Shown in pieces: positions 1 through 5,147 of a stretch of 5,147 bases of DNA. The first letter of the stretch is position 1; each line of letters opens with the position of its first letter. The DNA is from Alistipes sp. (GTDB lineage Bacteria; Bacteroidota; Bacteroidia; Bacteroidales; Rikenellaceae), in contig JAFOXS010000132.1 of the NCBI GenBank assembly GCA_017391665.1, forward strand, positions 1 to 5,147, read 5' to 3'. The notes under the pieces were generated by a model. It had not been told where the DNA came from and searched no databases. It was given only the letters and a program-made list of their open reading frames with translations. A program made the position numbers and the translations under genes.

Positions 1-2
1 CC

Positions 3-539
3 GAGGGCGAGGAGTTCAAGCCCTACGCTCGTGGCGAGAATCTGGCTCGTGGCTGGGCATTCCCCGGCAAGGCTGGCTTGCAGCACAGAATCGGTGGTCT
101 GGAGAAGGATCATCTGCGTGGCACAATCTCATATGAGCCCGCAAACCATCAGGAGATGACTCGCACACGTGCTGCGAAGGTTGCACGCGTTGCCGATGAG
201 TTGCCCACACCCGAGATTATGGGCGCAGCAGATGCTGATGTATTGGTTATCGGCTGGGGTGGCACAAAGGGTCACTTGGAGGCTGCCGTAAAGGATCTGC
301 AGGAGGAGGGCAAGAGCATTGCACACCTGCACTTCAACTACCTGAATCCTCTGCCCCATGGCGTGGAGGAGCTCCTGAAGGGTCACAAGCACCTGCTTGT
401 ATGCGAGCTTAATGAGGGTCAGTTTGCCGCATACCTGCGTCAGAACTTCCAGTCGTTCACATTCGAGCAGTACAACAAGACCGAGGGTCAGCCCTTCACA
501 CTTGTTGAGCTGAAGGAAAAGTTTTATTCACTCTTATAA
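3..539 (+). CDS. korA: 2-oxoacid:ferredoxin oxidoreductase alpha subunit (KorA-type), 3' part
   Basis: This is the C-terminal 178 residues of the alpha subunit of a 2-oxoacid (probably 2-oxoglutarate):ferredoxin oxidoreductase, a cytoplasmic enzyme that decarboxylates a 2-oxoacid with CoA to acyl-CoA and reduces ferredoxin. The reading frame is open from the left edge, so the real start lies outside the window; the internal Met at 78 is not the start. Family features seen here are the HRIGGLEKD and YEPANHQEMTRTRAAKV stretch, the GWGGTKGHLEAAV segment of the following Rossmann-like domain, FNYLNPLP, and a CELNEGQFAAYLR stretch near the end. The gene stops with TAA and korB follows after 12 bp, so they form one operon. 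In Bacteroidota this subunit often carries the gamma domain fused at the N-terminus, which cannot be checked here. The substrate is assigned by family resemblance; a pyruvate or branched-chain 2-oxoacid enzyme is possible. Confidence 0.93.
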   Translation, partial: EGEEFKPYARGENLARGWAFPGKAGLQHRIGGLEKDHLRGTISYEPANHQEMTRTRAAKVARVADELPTPEIMGAADADVLVIGWGGTKGHLEAAVKDLQEEGKSIAHLHFNYLNPLPHGVEELLKGHKHLLVCELNEGQFAAYLRQNFQSFTFEQYNKTEGQPFTLVELKEKFYSLL

Positions 540-551
540 GTCACTTTAGTT

Positions 552-1580
552 ATGGCAGATTATAAATACACACCCGCTGATTTCAAAAGCGACCAGATGG
601 TAAAGTGGTGCCCGGGTTGTGGCGACCACGCAATCTTGAACGCCGTTCAGCGCGCCATGCCCGAGGTGGCTGACGCGTTGGATATTCCCCACAACAAGTT
701 CACATTCGTGTCGGGTATCGGTTGCTCGTCACGTTTCATCTACTACATGAAGACCTTTGGTTTCCACACAATCCACGGCCGTGCAAACGCTGTGGCTACA
801 GGTATCAAGGTGGCAAACCCCGACCTCTCGGTATGGGTATGTTCGGGTGATGGCGACTCGCTCGCTATCGGTGGTAACCACTTCATCCACGCTATTCGTC
901 GTAATGTGGACCTGAATATGATCCTCTTCAACAACGAGATCTATGGTCTGACGAAGGGTCAGTACTCACCCACCACCAAGCTGGGTAAGATCACCAAGAC
1001 CTCACCCTACGGCACCATCGAGAAGCCCTTTACTCCGGGCGAGTTGGTGATCGGCGCCAAGGGTACATTCTTTGCACGCACCATCGACGCCGAGGTTATG
1101 CTCACGAAGGATTGTCTGGTGGCCGCCGCTAAGCATAAGGGAATGTCGGTTGTGGAGGCACTGGTAAACTGCGTTATCTTCAACGACAAGACACACGCTG
1201 CATTTGCTGGCGACAAGGCTACTCGCACGGAGAACACCATCACATTGCGCCACGGCGAGAAGATGCTCTTTGGCAAGGACAACCAGAAGGGTCTTGTATT
1301 TGAGGATATGCGTCTGAAGGTCGTAACCATCGGCGAGGATGGCTACACCGAGGATGACGTACTCACACACGATGCCCACTGTCAGGATACTACACTGCAC
1401 TCGATGCTGGCTGCCATGAAGTGGCCCGAGTACCCCGTAGCAGTAGGCGTAATCCGCGAGGTGGAGGATGAGAACGTTTACGACAAGAAGGTTCAGGAGC
1501 AGGTAGAGGCAGTGAAGGCCTCATCGAAGATTAGCTGCATGGACGATCTGTTGCGTTCGGGCGAGACCTGGGAGATTTAA
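552..1580 (+). CDS. korB: 2-oxoacid:ferredoxin oxidoreductase beta subunit (KorB-type)
   Basis: This is the thiamine-diphosphate and iron-sulfur subunit that pairs with KorA; the complete protein is 342 residues. CPGCGDH (Cys20, Cys23), Cys58 in GIGCSSR and Cys207 in VNCVIFND match the positions expected for the four ligands of a [4Fe-4S] cluster. The Mg-ThDP signature GDGD at 99-102 is followed by the paired Asn127-Asn128, and HGRANAVATG (75-84) is the usual ThDP-proximal segment. Residues after about 215 form the C-terminal TPP-binding extension domain. The ATG lies 12 bp after the korA stop, and residues 1-20 align naturally with the family start. No Shine-Dalgarno site is visible, as is common in Bacteroidota. 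The gene is the last of its operon and is followed by a strong hairpin. It feeds reduced ferredoxin to anaerobic metabolism or, in reverse, fixes CO2 in a reductive TCA branch; direction cannot be told from sequence. Confidence 0.97.
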   Translation: MADYKYTPADFKSDQMVKWCPGCGDHAILNAVQRAMPEVADALDIPHNKFTFVSGIGCSSRFIYYMKTFGFHTIHGRANAVATGIKVANPDLSVWVCSGDGDSLAIGGNHFIHAIRRNVDLNMILFNNEIYGLTKGQYSPTTKLGKITKTSPYGTIEKPFTPGELVIGAKGTFFARTIDAEVMLTKDCLVAAAKHKGMSVVEALVNCVIFNDKTHAAFAGDKATRTENTITLRHGEKMLFGKDNQKGLVFEDMRLKVVTIGEDGYTEDDVLTHDAHCQDTTLHSMLAAMKWPEYPVAVGVIREVEDENVYDKKVQEQVEAVKASSKISCMDDLLRSGETWEI

Positions 1581-1600
1581 TTCCCACATATATAAATAAG

Positions 1601-1632
1601 AATAGGCTGCAAACGGATGTTTGCAGCCTATT
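1601..1632. terminator. Bidirectional intrinsic terminator between korB and the terminase gene
   Basis: A perfect 14-bp inverted repeat (1601-1614 and 1619-1632) encloses the 4-base loop GGAT. On the plus strand it is followed by TTCTATTT and lies 20 bp after the korB stop. On the minus strand it begins 2 bp after the terminase stop and is followed by a U-rich CUUAUUUAUAUA. It sits between convergent genes and can serve both. Stem and loop are seen directly; termination is inferred. Confidence 0.93.
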
Positions 1633-1634
1633 TT

Positions 1635-3044
1635 CTATTTCAGGAAGTGTATCTTACGATTCGAGCGCAGAGAGTCCGACCCCTCACGCTCGACAATGCC
1701 CGTCACCACATCGGCAGCATCGTGCCAGCGGTTGGACTGGAAATCACGACGATACGACACCAGATGGGCATACAATTCGGGCCATCGTTGTGCCCAGCCA
1801 CGAGGAAATCGCAGCAGATGCAACACCGTAGCCGAGTGCGAGAGGATGCGTGCCTGCTTGTTACCGCTCTGGTGAAACCACTCCACCTTGACGCGAGGAG
1901 CCAACCGCTGCACGGCACGGGCAAAGCCTCGACCGCCATTATTGCTCTCCACCGAGGCAGAGCGCACCTCACTGCGAGTGAGCATATCGGCAACAAGCCG
2001 CTCGGTGACCTCCATAGGTTCGCGCGAATAGACTGTATCGAGAATATATATCACTCCATCGGCATCCACGGCATAGGATATTGAGCAGAGGTAGTCATCG
2101 CCCTCATCGGCCGTATCGGTGTAGTTGGCTCGGCGAACAATATGGTCGGGCAGAGAATCCCACTCCGCAAAGGCATCGCCATAGAGCTGACCTCCGCGCG
2201 ACGAAGGACGTCCCTGATACATAGCCTCAAAACGTACGGGATCGAGTCGGCGTTTCTGCTCAAGCAGAGCCACGCTCTGACGCTCGGGCCACAGAGCCTC
2301 ACCCGCCTGACGAGGGTCAATATCGGTCGGAGAGCCCGTCTTTACAGCCTCCAGATTAAGGTGCAGCCAGCCATCACCTACACGCTCCACATCCTCCCAC
2401 GACTCCATATCCACAACACGCTCCATCGAGCGCAGCGAACCGATGAGATCCTCCTCGTGCCAGCGAGTGAAGACTATGAGTTCCTGCGACGTGTTGTGCA
2501 TACGGGTCTTCACAACCGATGTGTACCACTCCCAGCAGTTCTCGCGCACGATAGGCGAATTGGCCTCCATGGCATCCTTATAGAGGTCGTCGAGAATAAA
2601 GCAATCGACACGGTTACCCGTAAGCGATCCCTCCCTGCCCACCGAAAGCAGGCCTCCATCGTAGCCGACAATCTCCACCTCGTCGGCTGTGCGGATATAC
2701 TGCGGAGGGCGACCGCCCTGCTTGATACTCGTTTCGGGGAATAGCTCGCCATACTCCCTGCACTCGAGGATACGCTGCACACGGCGGTTAAACTTCGAAG
2801 CGAGCATCGACGAGTAGGAGGCAATAGCGATACGCATGTCGGGATTCAAGCCCAGCATATAGGCCGGCAGCAGAGTGCTTGCACCTACGCTCTTGCCATG
2901 CTGTGGCGGCATGGTGACAATAAGGCGTCGCAGATGCCCTCGGGCAAAAAGTTCCAGCAGACGGTAGTAGCGGCCATGAAACGCCTGCATATCAAGGAAG
3001 GGATAGACCTCCCGCGAAAAGTCGGTAAATGAGATAGTATTCAT
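1635..3044 (-). CDS. Phage-type terminase large subunit (TerL), orphan
   Basis: The protein is 469 residues, normal length for a large terminase, the motor that cuts phage concatemers and pumps DNA into the procapsid. The N-terminal ATPase has a Walker A-like PPQHGKS (46-52), a Walker B FILDDLYKD (149-157, with Asp152-Asp153) and a coupling motif IVFTRWHEEDLIG (190-202). The linker shows the typical MYQGRPSSRGGQLYG (275-289). The C-terminal RNase H-like nuclease has candidate metal ligands at Asp310 (YTDTADEGDDY), Glu366 (VESNNGGRGFAR) and Asp442/Asp445 (RWHDAADVV). No frameshift or internal stop is present, so it appears functional. Its ATG overlaps the stop of the 98-residue gene upstream (ATGA), implying translational coupling. 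No portal gene follows; the next thing is a terminator and then korB on the other strand. It is either the last remnant of a prophage, a domesticated motor-nuclease, or part of a satellite. The family call is secure; the present role is unknown. Confidence 0.95.
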   Translation of the reverse strand: MNTISFTDFSREVYPFLDMQAFHGRYYRLLELFARGHLRRLIVTMPPQHGKSVGASTLLPAYMLGLNPDMRIAIASYSSMLASKFNRRVQRILECREYGELFPETSIKQGGRPPQYIRTADEVEIVGYDGGLLSVGREGSLTGNRVDCFILDDLYKDAMEANSPIVRENCWEWYTSVVKTRMHNTSQELIVFTRWHEEDLIGSLRSMERVVDMESWEDVERVGDGWLHLNLEAVKTGSPTDIDPRQAGEALWPERQSVALLEQKRRLDPVRFEAMYQGRPSSRGGQLYGDAFAEWDSLPDHIVRRANYTDTADEGDDYLCSISYAVDADGVIYILDTVYSREPMEVTERLVADMLTRSEVRSASVESNNGGRGFARAVQRLAPRVKVEWFHQSGNKQARILSHSATVLHLLRFPRGWAQRWPELYAHLVSYRRDFQSNRWHDAADVVTGIVEREGSDSLRSNRKIHFLK

Positions 3045-3337
3045 AACTCTTGTTTTAGATATTCACGTAGTGTGTTAAATGAAAAATCGTTGAGCACCTC
3101 GCCCTGGGGGAGCATTGTGTGAAACTCCCACCACACGGGAACTACATCCGAGATTAGTCGCACATCACCCTCCTCACGCCTATGCGTGTGGTGATAAACG
3201 ACGGCACTTAGCAGCATATGGCAAACGGTCTGGTCGTGCTCAAATTCCAGCCTGCCCGAGAAGTAGTCACCATCGCCAAAACGGGAACGCAGACGGTCGG
3301 CCACCTCAAGATAAAGTTGATCAGAAACCTCATACAT
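3041..3337 (-). CDS. Unrecognised 98-residue acidic protein coupled to TerL
   Basis: I do not recognise this family. The 98-residue product has no signal peptide, membrane segment or zinc motif. It is rich in acidic and aromatic residues, with an amphipathic N-terminal stretch (YLEVADRLRSRF, 9-20), a hydrophobic central strand (HMLLSAVVYHH, 40-50), an unusual VVPVWWEFHTML (65-76) and a C-terminal LNDFSFNTLREYL (82-94). The gene is real because its last codon overlaps the terminase ATG by 4 bp (ATGA) and it starts just downstream of an AT-rich promoter region on the same strand. Position directly before TerL is where a terminase small subunit normally sits, but no N-terminal helix-turn-helix is evident, so that role is a guess. 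It could equally be an accessory or immunity-type partner of the terminase. Confidence 0.82.
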   Translation of the reverse strand: MYEVSDQLYLEVADRLRSRFGDGDYFSGRLEFEHDQTVCHMLLSAVVYHHTHRREEGDVRLISDVVPVWWEFHTMLPQGEVLNDFSFNTLREYLKQEL

Positions 3338-3369
3338 AGTTGAAAATGTTTAATTTTTGATTGTTTTTG

Positions 3370-3401
3370 TTTGTTTATTTAAAATAAATTGCTTAACTTT
3401 G
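3370..3401 (+). promoter_or_regulatory. Bacteroides-type promoter for the repressor-transporter operon
   Basis: TTTG at 3370-3373 (-33 element) and TAACTTTG at 3394-3401 (TAnnTTTG, -7 element) are separated by 20 bp, matching the primary sigma consensus known from Bacteroides. The transcript would start near 3407, leaving a leader of about 75 bases before the ATG at 3484. The start site is inferred, not measured. Confidence 0.75.
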
Positions 3402-3407
3402 TCACTG

Positions 3408-3439
3408 CAAATATAGTTTAGTAATTGAATTTTAATACT
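3408..3439 (-). promoter_or_regulatory. Candidate promoter for the 98-residue gene and terminase
   Basis: On the minus strand TATATTTG (3415 down to 3408) matches the Bacteroides -7 consensus TAnnTTTG. At the expected 20-bp distance (3436-3439) there is no TTTG; that position falls in a perfect palindrome instead. A weak -33 element would fit a promoter that is regulated. Transcription would begin near 3402 and give a leader of roughly 65 bases. Its start almost coincides with that of the opposing promoter. Confidence 0.5.
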
Positions 3440-3447
3440 TGCAAGTA
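3436..3447. promoter_or_regulatory. Perfect 12-bp palindrome, candidate repressor operator
   Basis: TACTTGCAAGTA reads identically on both strands. It lies 37 bp before the repressor ATG, downstream of the repressor's predicted start site and over the expected -33 position of the minus-strand promoter. Dimeric XRE/S24 repressors bind two-fold symmetric sites of about this size beside their own gene. A weaker relative (8 of 12 bases shared) is TCACTGCAAATA at 3402-3413, over both predicted start sites. Operator function is inferred. Confidence 0.5.
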
Positions 3448-3483
3448 CAAATTTTTAATATAAAATTTTCTGATAATTTTCTT

Positions 3484-4155
3484 ATGGGCGGTAGAATCAA
3501 ACTAATACGCAAGGAGCTGAAAATGACACAAGAGCAACTTGCTCAGCGACTTGGCATCGGCAAAGCAGCTCTTTCAATGATCGAGACAGGCAAGAGTGGA
3601 CTCTCGTCGCGCAACAAAAATATATTGATTCAGGATTTGAACGTCAATCCCGACTGGCTCGAAAACGGCAAGGGCAACATGTTCAATGCCGACCCTGCGC
3701 TGAACTCATTCCGACTGAGAACCGACAACACACTTCCGATGCAGAGCGTACCTCTCTACTCAATCGAGGGCACCGCAGGCCTTGTGCCTCTGTTCAGCGA
3801 GCAGAACGAGACCAAACCCGTAAACTTTATCCACATCCCCAATCTGCCCAAGTGCGATGGTGCGATATATGTGTCGGGCGATTCGATGTATCCGCTACTG
3901 AAGAGTGGCGACATTGTTCTCTACAAGCAGCTGCACAATATTGAGGATATATTCTGGGGCGATATGTATCTGCTCTCGATCGATCTTGATGGCGAGGAGT
4001 ACATCGTCGTGAAGTACATACAGAAGTCCGATCGCGAGGGCTACGTGAAGCTGGTGAGCCAGAATCCCCACCACGCCGACAAAGATATTGAGATAAGCCG
4101 CATACGCGCCATTGCCCTTGTCAAGGCAAGTATCCGCATGAACTCCATACGATAG
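3484..4155 (+). CDS. XRE-family S24 peptidase repressor (CI/LexA-like)
   Basis: The 223-residue protein combines an N-terminal XRE helix-turn-helix (about 4-60; TQEQLAQRLGIGKAALSMIE at 15-34) with a C-terminal S24 LexA-like peptidase. The likely catalytic Ser134 lies in VSGDSMYP and the likely general base Lys177 in YIVVKYIQ. An Ala98-Gly99 pair in IEGTAGLVP is placed like the self-cleavage site of LexA and lambda CI. All three parts are intact, so RecA-stimulated inactivation is plausible. I chose ATG 3484, which puts the helix-turn-helix at the N-terminus. An in-frame TTG at 3439 would add 15 residues but falls within the palindrome and gives an unusual AT-coded extension. The gene diverges from the 98-residue/terminase pair and shares its upstream region, so it probably represses that pair and itself. 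It is not LexA itself: the DNA-binding domain is XRE rather than the winged helix of LexA. The target genes are inferred from position. Confidence 0.94.
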   Translation: MGGRIKLIRKELKMTQEQLAQRLGIGKAALSMIETGKSGLSSRNKNILIQDLNVNPDWLENGKGNMFNADPALNSFRLRTDNTLPMQSVPLYSIEGTAGLVPLFSEQNETKPVNFIHIPNLPKCDGAIYVSGDSMYPLLKSGDIVLYKQLHNIEDIFWGDMYLLSIDLDGEEYIVVKYIQKSDREGYVKLVSQNPHHADKDIEISRIRAIALVKASIRMNSIR

Positions 4156-4158
4156 ACG

Positions 4159-5031
4159 ATGAAACCAAAGTCGATATACCACATCATAGCCATATTTACG
4201 GCCATCGTATGGGGTGCAACATTTGTATCGTCGAAGGTATTGCTCGAGGCGGGCTTCACCCCCTCACTGATAATGGTGATACGCTTTAGCATGGCCTACC
4301 TATGCCTGCTACCCTTCTGGCGAGGGAAGCTGTTTTGCGACAACGTGCGCGACGAGCTGATGATGCTACTGCTGGGCGTGTCAGGCGGCTCGCTATACTT
4401 CCTTCTGGAGAACTCTGCACTGCTATACACGCAGGCATCGAATGTGGCCATAATCATTGCGGCAACACCGCTGCTCACAACGCTGGCCGTGCAGTTTGTC
4501 AGCCACCAGGAGCAGGCCTCGAAGCGTTTCTACGCATACTCGCTGCTGGCTATGGCAGGTGTAGCGCTGGTTGTATTCAACGGCGAATTCATCCTTAAGC
4601 TCAACCCATTGGGCGACCTGCTCACGCTCGGCGCCTCGATCATGTGGGTCATCTATAGCATTGCCTTTCTGAAAATGGAGGGCCGCTACCATCCGCTGAT
4701 GATCACCCGCAAGATTTTCTTCTATGGCGTGCTGACGCTCGCACCCTATATGTTCTACGAGGGATGGGATATAACATGGGCGGCATTTGCCAATCCGGTG
4801 GTTGTAGGCAACCTGCTCTTCCTCGGTATCGTGGCATCGCTCATATGCTACTGGTCGTGGAATATGGTTCTCGAGAAGCTGGGCGCAATAAAGGCTACGA
4901 ACTACCTCTACCTGAATCCGATCGTGGCGCTCATCACCTCATGGATAGTGCTCAACGAGCGCATCACCGCCCTGGCTCTGCTTGGCACGGCGCTGATTCT
5001 TACGGGAATGTACATGGCACAGAAGAAATAA
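4159..5031 (+). CDS. DMT superfamily permease with two EamA domains
   Basis: This is a 290-residue inner-membrane protein of the drug/metabolite transporter superfamily, usual length for the 10-helix members. Two EamA repeats are visible at about 9-140 and 152-286. The first opens with the family motif AIVWGATFVSSKV (15-27), and the second closes with a KATNYLYLNPIVALITSWIV stretch, then LNERIT and a final helix LALLGTALILTGMYMA. Short charged loops (such as HQEQASKR at 116-123) separate the helices, and the tail is Lys-rich. The substrate cannot be told from sequence; relatives export amino acids, metabolites or drugs. The ATG lies 3 bp after the repressor stop and no promoter is seen between them, so it is co-transcribed with the repressor. 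This makes it either cargo on the cassette or a host gene whose transcription was captured by the upstream regulator. Confidence 0.94.
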   Translation: MKPKSIYHIIAIFTAIVWGATFVSSKVLLEAGFTPSLIMVIRFSMAYLCLLPFWRGKLFCDNVRDELMMLLLGVSGGSLYFLLENSALLYTQASNVAIIIAATPLLTTLAVQFVSHQEQASKRFYAYSLLAMAGVALVVFNGEFILKLNPLGDLLTLGASIMWVIYSIAFLKMEGRYHPLMITRKIFFYGVLTLAPYMFYEGWDITWAAFANPVVVGNLLFLGIVASLICYWSWNMVLEKLGAIKATNYLYLNPIVALITSWIVLNERITALALLGTALILTGMYMAQKK

Positions 5032-5035
5032 AAAA

Positions 5036-5068
5036 GAAGGCTGCTAACTCGAAAAGTTAACAGCCTTT
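5036..5068. terminator. Intrinsic terminator after the EamA gene, probably bidirectional
   Basis: A 13-bp stem (5037-5049 with 5055-5067, one C-A mismatch) closes over the loop CGAAA and extends outward by a G-U pair. It is followed by a T run (5066-5071). It begins 5 bp after the transporter stop. On the other strand the stem is followed by TTCTTTTTTATT, so it can also stop a gene arriving from the right. Confidence 0.93.
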
Positions 5069-5094
5069 TTTATCGAACAAAGCACTGCGCGGAG

Positions 5095-5145
5095 CTATCT
5101 AAGTTGCATTACCTCCTTTATTCCCAGCTCATCATACATTTGCTG
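5095..5145 (-). CDS. Probable 3' end of a minus-strand gene, product unknown
   Basis: Read on the minus strand, one frame is open from the window edge for 16 codons, QQMYDELGIKEVMQLR, then stops with TAG at 5097-5095. The amino-acid mix looks like the charged helical tail of a real protein. The other two minus frames contain stops nearby. The stop lies about 27 bp from a hairpin with a T run in this direction, as expected for a convergent gene. Too little is present to name a family. Confidence 0.5.
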   Translation of the reverse strand, partial: QQMYDELGIKEVMQLR

Positions 5146-5147
5146 CA

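Noticed and set aside
1002..1400. 132-residue minus-strand frame within korB
   Set aside because: It lies wholly opposite a well-conserved enzyme gene and shows no family features.
1617..2084. 155-residue plus-strand reading frame
   Set aside because: It is antisense to the terminase nuclease domain, begins inside the terminator hairpin, and has low-complexity His/Arg/Ala composition without any domain.
2142..2744. 200-residue plus-strand reading frame
   Set aside because: It is the antisense shadow of the terminase ATPase region, whose motifs on the minus strand are unmistakable.
3115..3339. 74-residue plus-strand frame opposite the 98-residue gene
   Set aside because: Its His/Pro/Arg-rich composition is typical of antisense translation; the minus-strand frame has the ATGA coupling and a plausible promoter.
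3449..3468. AT-only inverted repeat AAATTTT/AAAATTT before the repressor ATG
   Set aside because: The arms are only 7 bp of A and T in an AT-rich leader with no GC pairs, so chance symmetry is likely and a stable RNA hairpin is not.
3439..3483. TTG start adding 15 residues to the repressor
   Set aside because: The extension is AT-coded, lies partly in the palindrome, and would push the helix-turn-helix away from the N-terminus; ATG 3484 fits the family.
1635..5031. Complete prophage or integrated element with attachment sites
   Set aside because: No integrase, portal, capsid, tail or lysis gene is seen, no tRNA is present, and I found no direct repeat flanking the block.
1..5147. CRISPR array, insertion sequence, tRNA or rRNA
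   Set aside because: No regularly spaced repeats, transposase frame, terminal inverted repeats or RNA gene folds were found on either strand.

Overview
The window looks like chromosomal DNA from a Bacteroidota bacterium, probably order Bacteroidales. The reasons are the KorA/KorB-type 2-oxoacid:ferredoxin oxidoreductase, the lack of Shine-Dalgarno sites before the starts, an AT-rich leader in front of GC-moderate genes, and a promoter matching the Bacteroides consensus (TTTG, 20 bp, TAnnTTTG). The genus cannot be fixed from this window; Alistipes-like or Prevotella-like are guesses.

Layout. Positions 3-1580 (+) hold the 3' part of korA and a complete korB, closed by a strong hairpin at 1601-1632. 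Then comes a minus-strand pair: an unrecognised 98-residue gene (3041-3337) followed, through an ATGA overlap, by a phage-type terminase large subunit (1635-3044). A 146-bp AT-rich regulatory region (3338-3483) separates this pair from a divergent plus-strand pair: an XRE/S24 CI-like repressor (3484-4155) and, 3 bp later, a DMT/EamA membrane transporter (4159-5031). A second hairpin at 5036-5068 closes that pair. The last bases probably carry the 3' end of another minus-strand gene (5095-5145).

How the parts fit. korA and korB encode the two subunits of one central-metabolism enzyme. The middle block reads as a small phage-derived cassette: a repressor with an intact self-cleavage apparatus faces an orphan terminase that keeps its ATPase and nuclease motifs, and no portal, capsid, tail, integrase or lysis gene lies beside it. 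The divergent promoters appear to overlap, and a perfect 12-bp palindrome sits where the terminase promoter's -33 element should be. This suggests a derepressible switch over the terminase pair. The switch and any function of the cassette are inference; the genes and motifs are directly visible.
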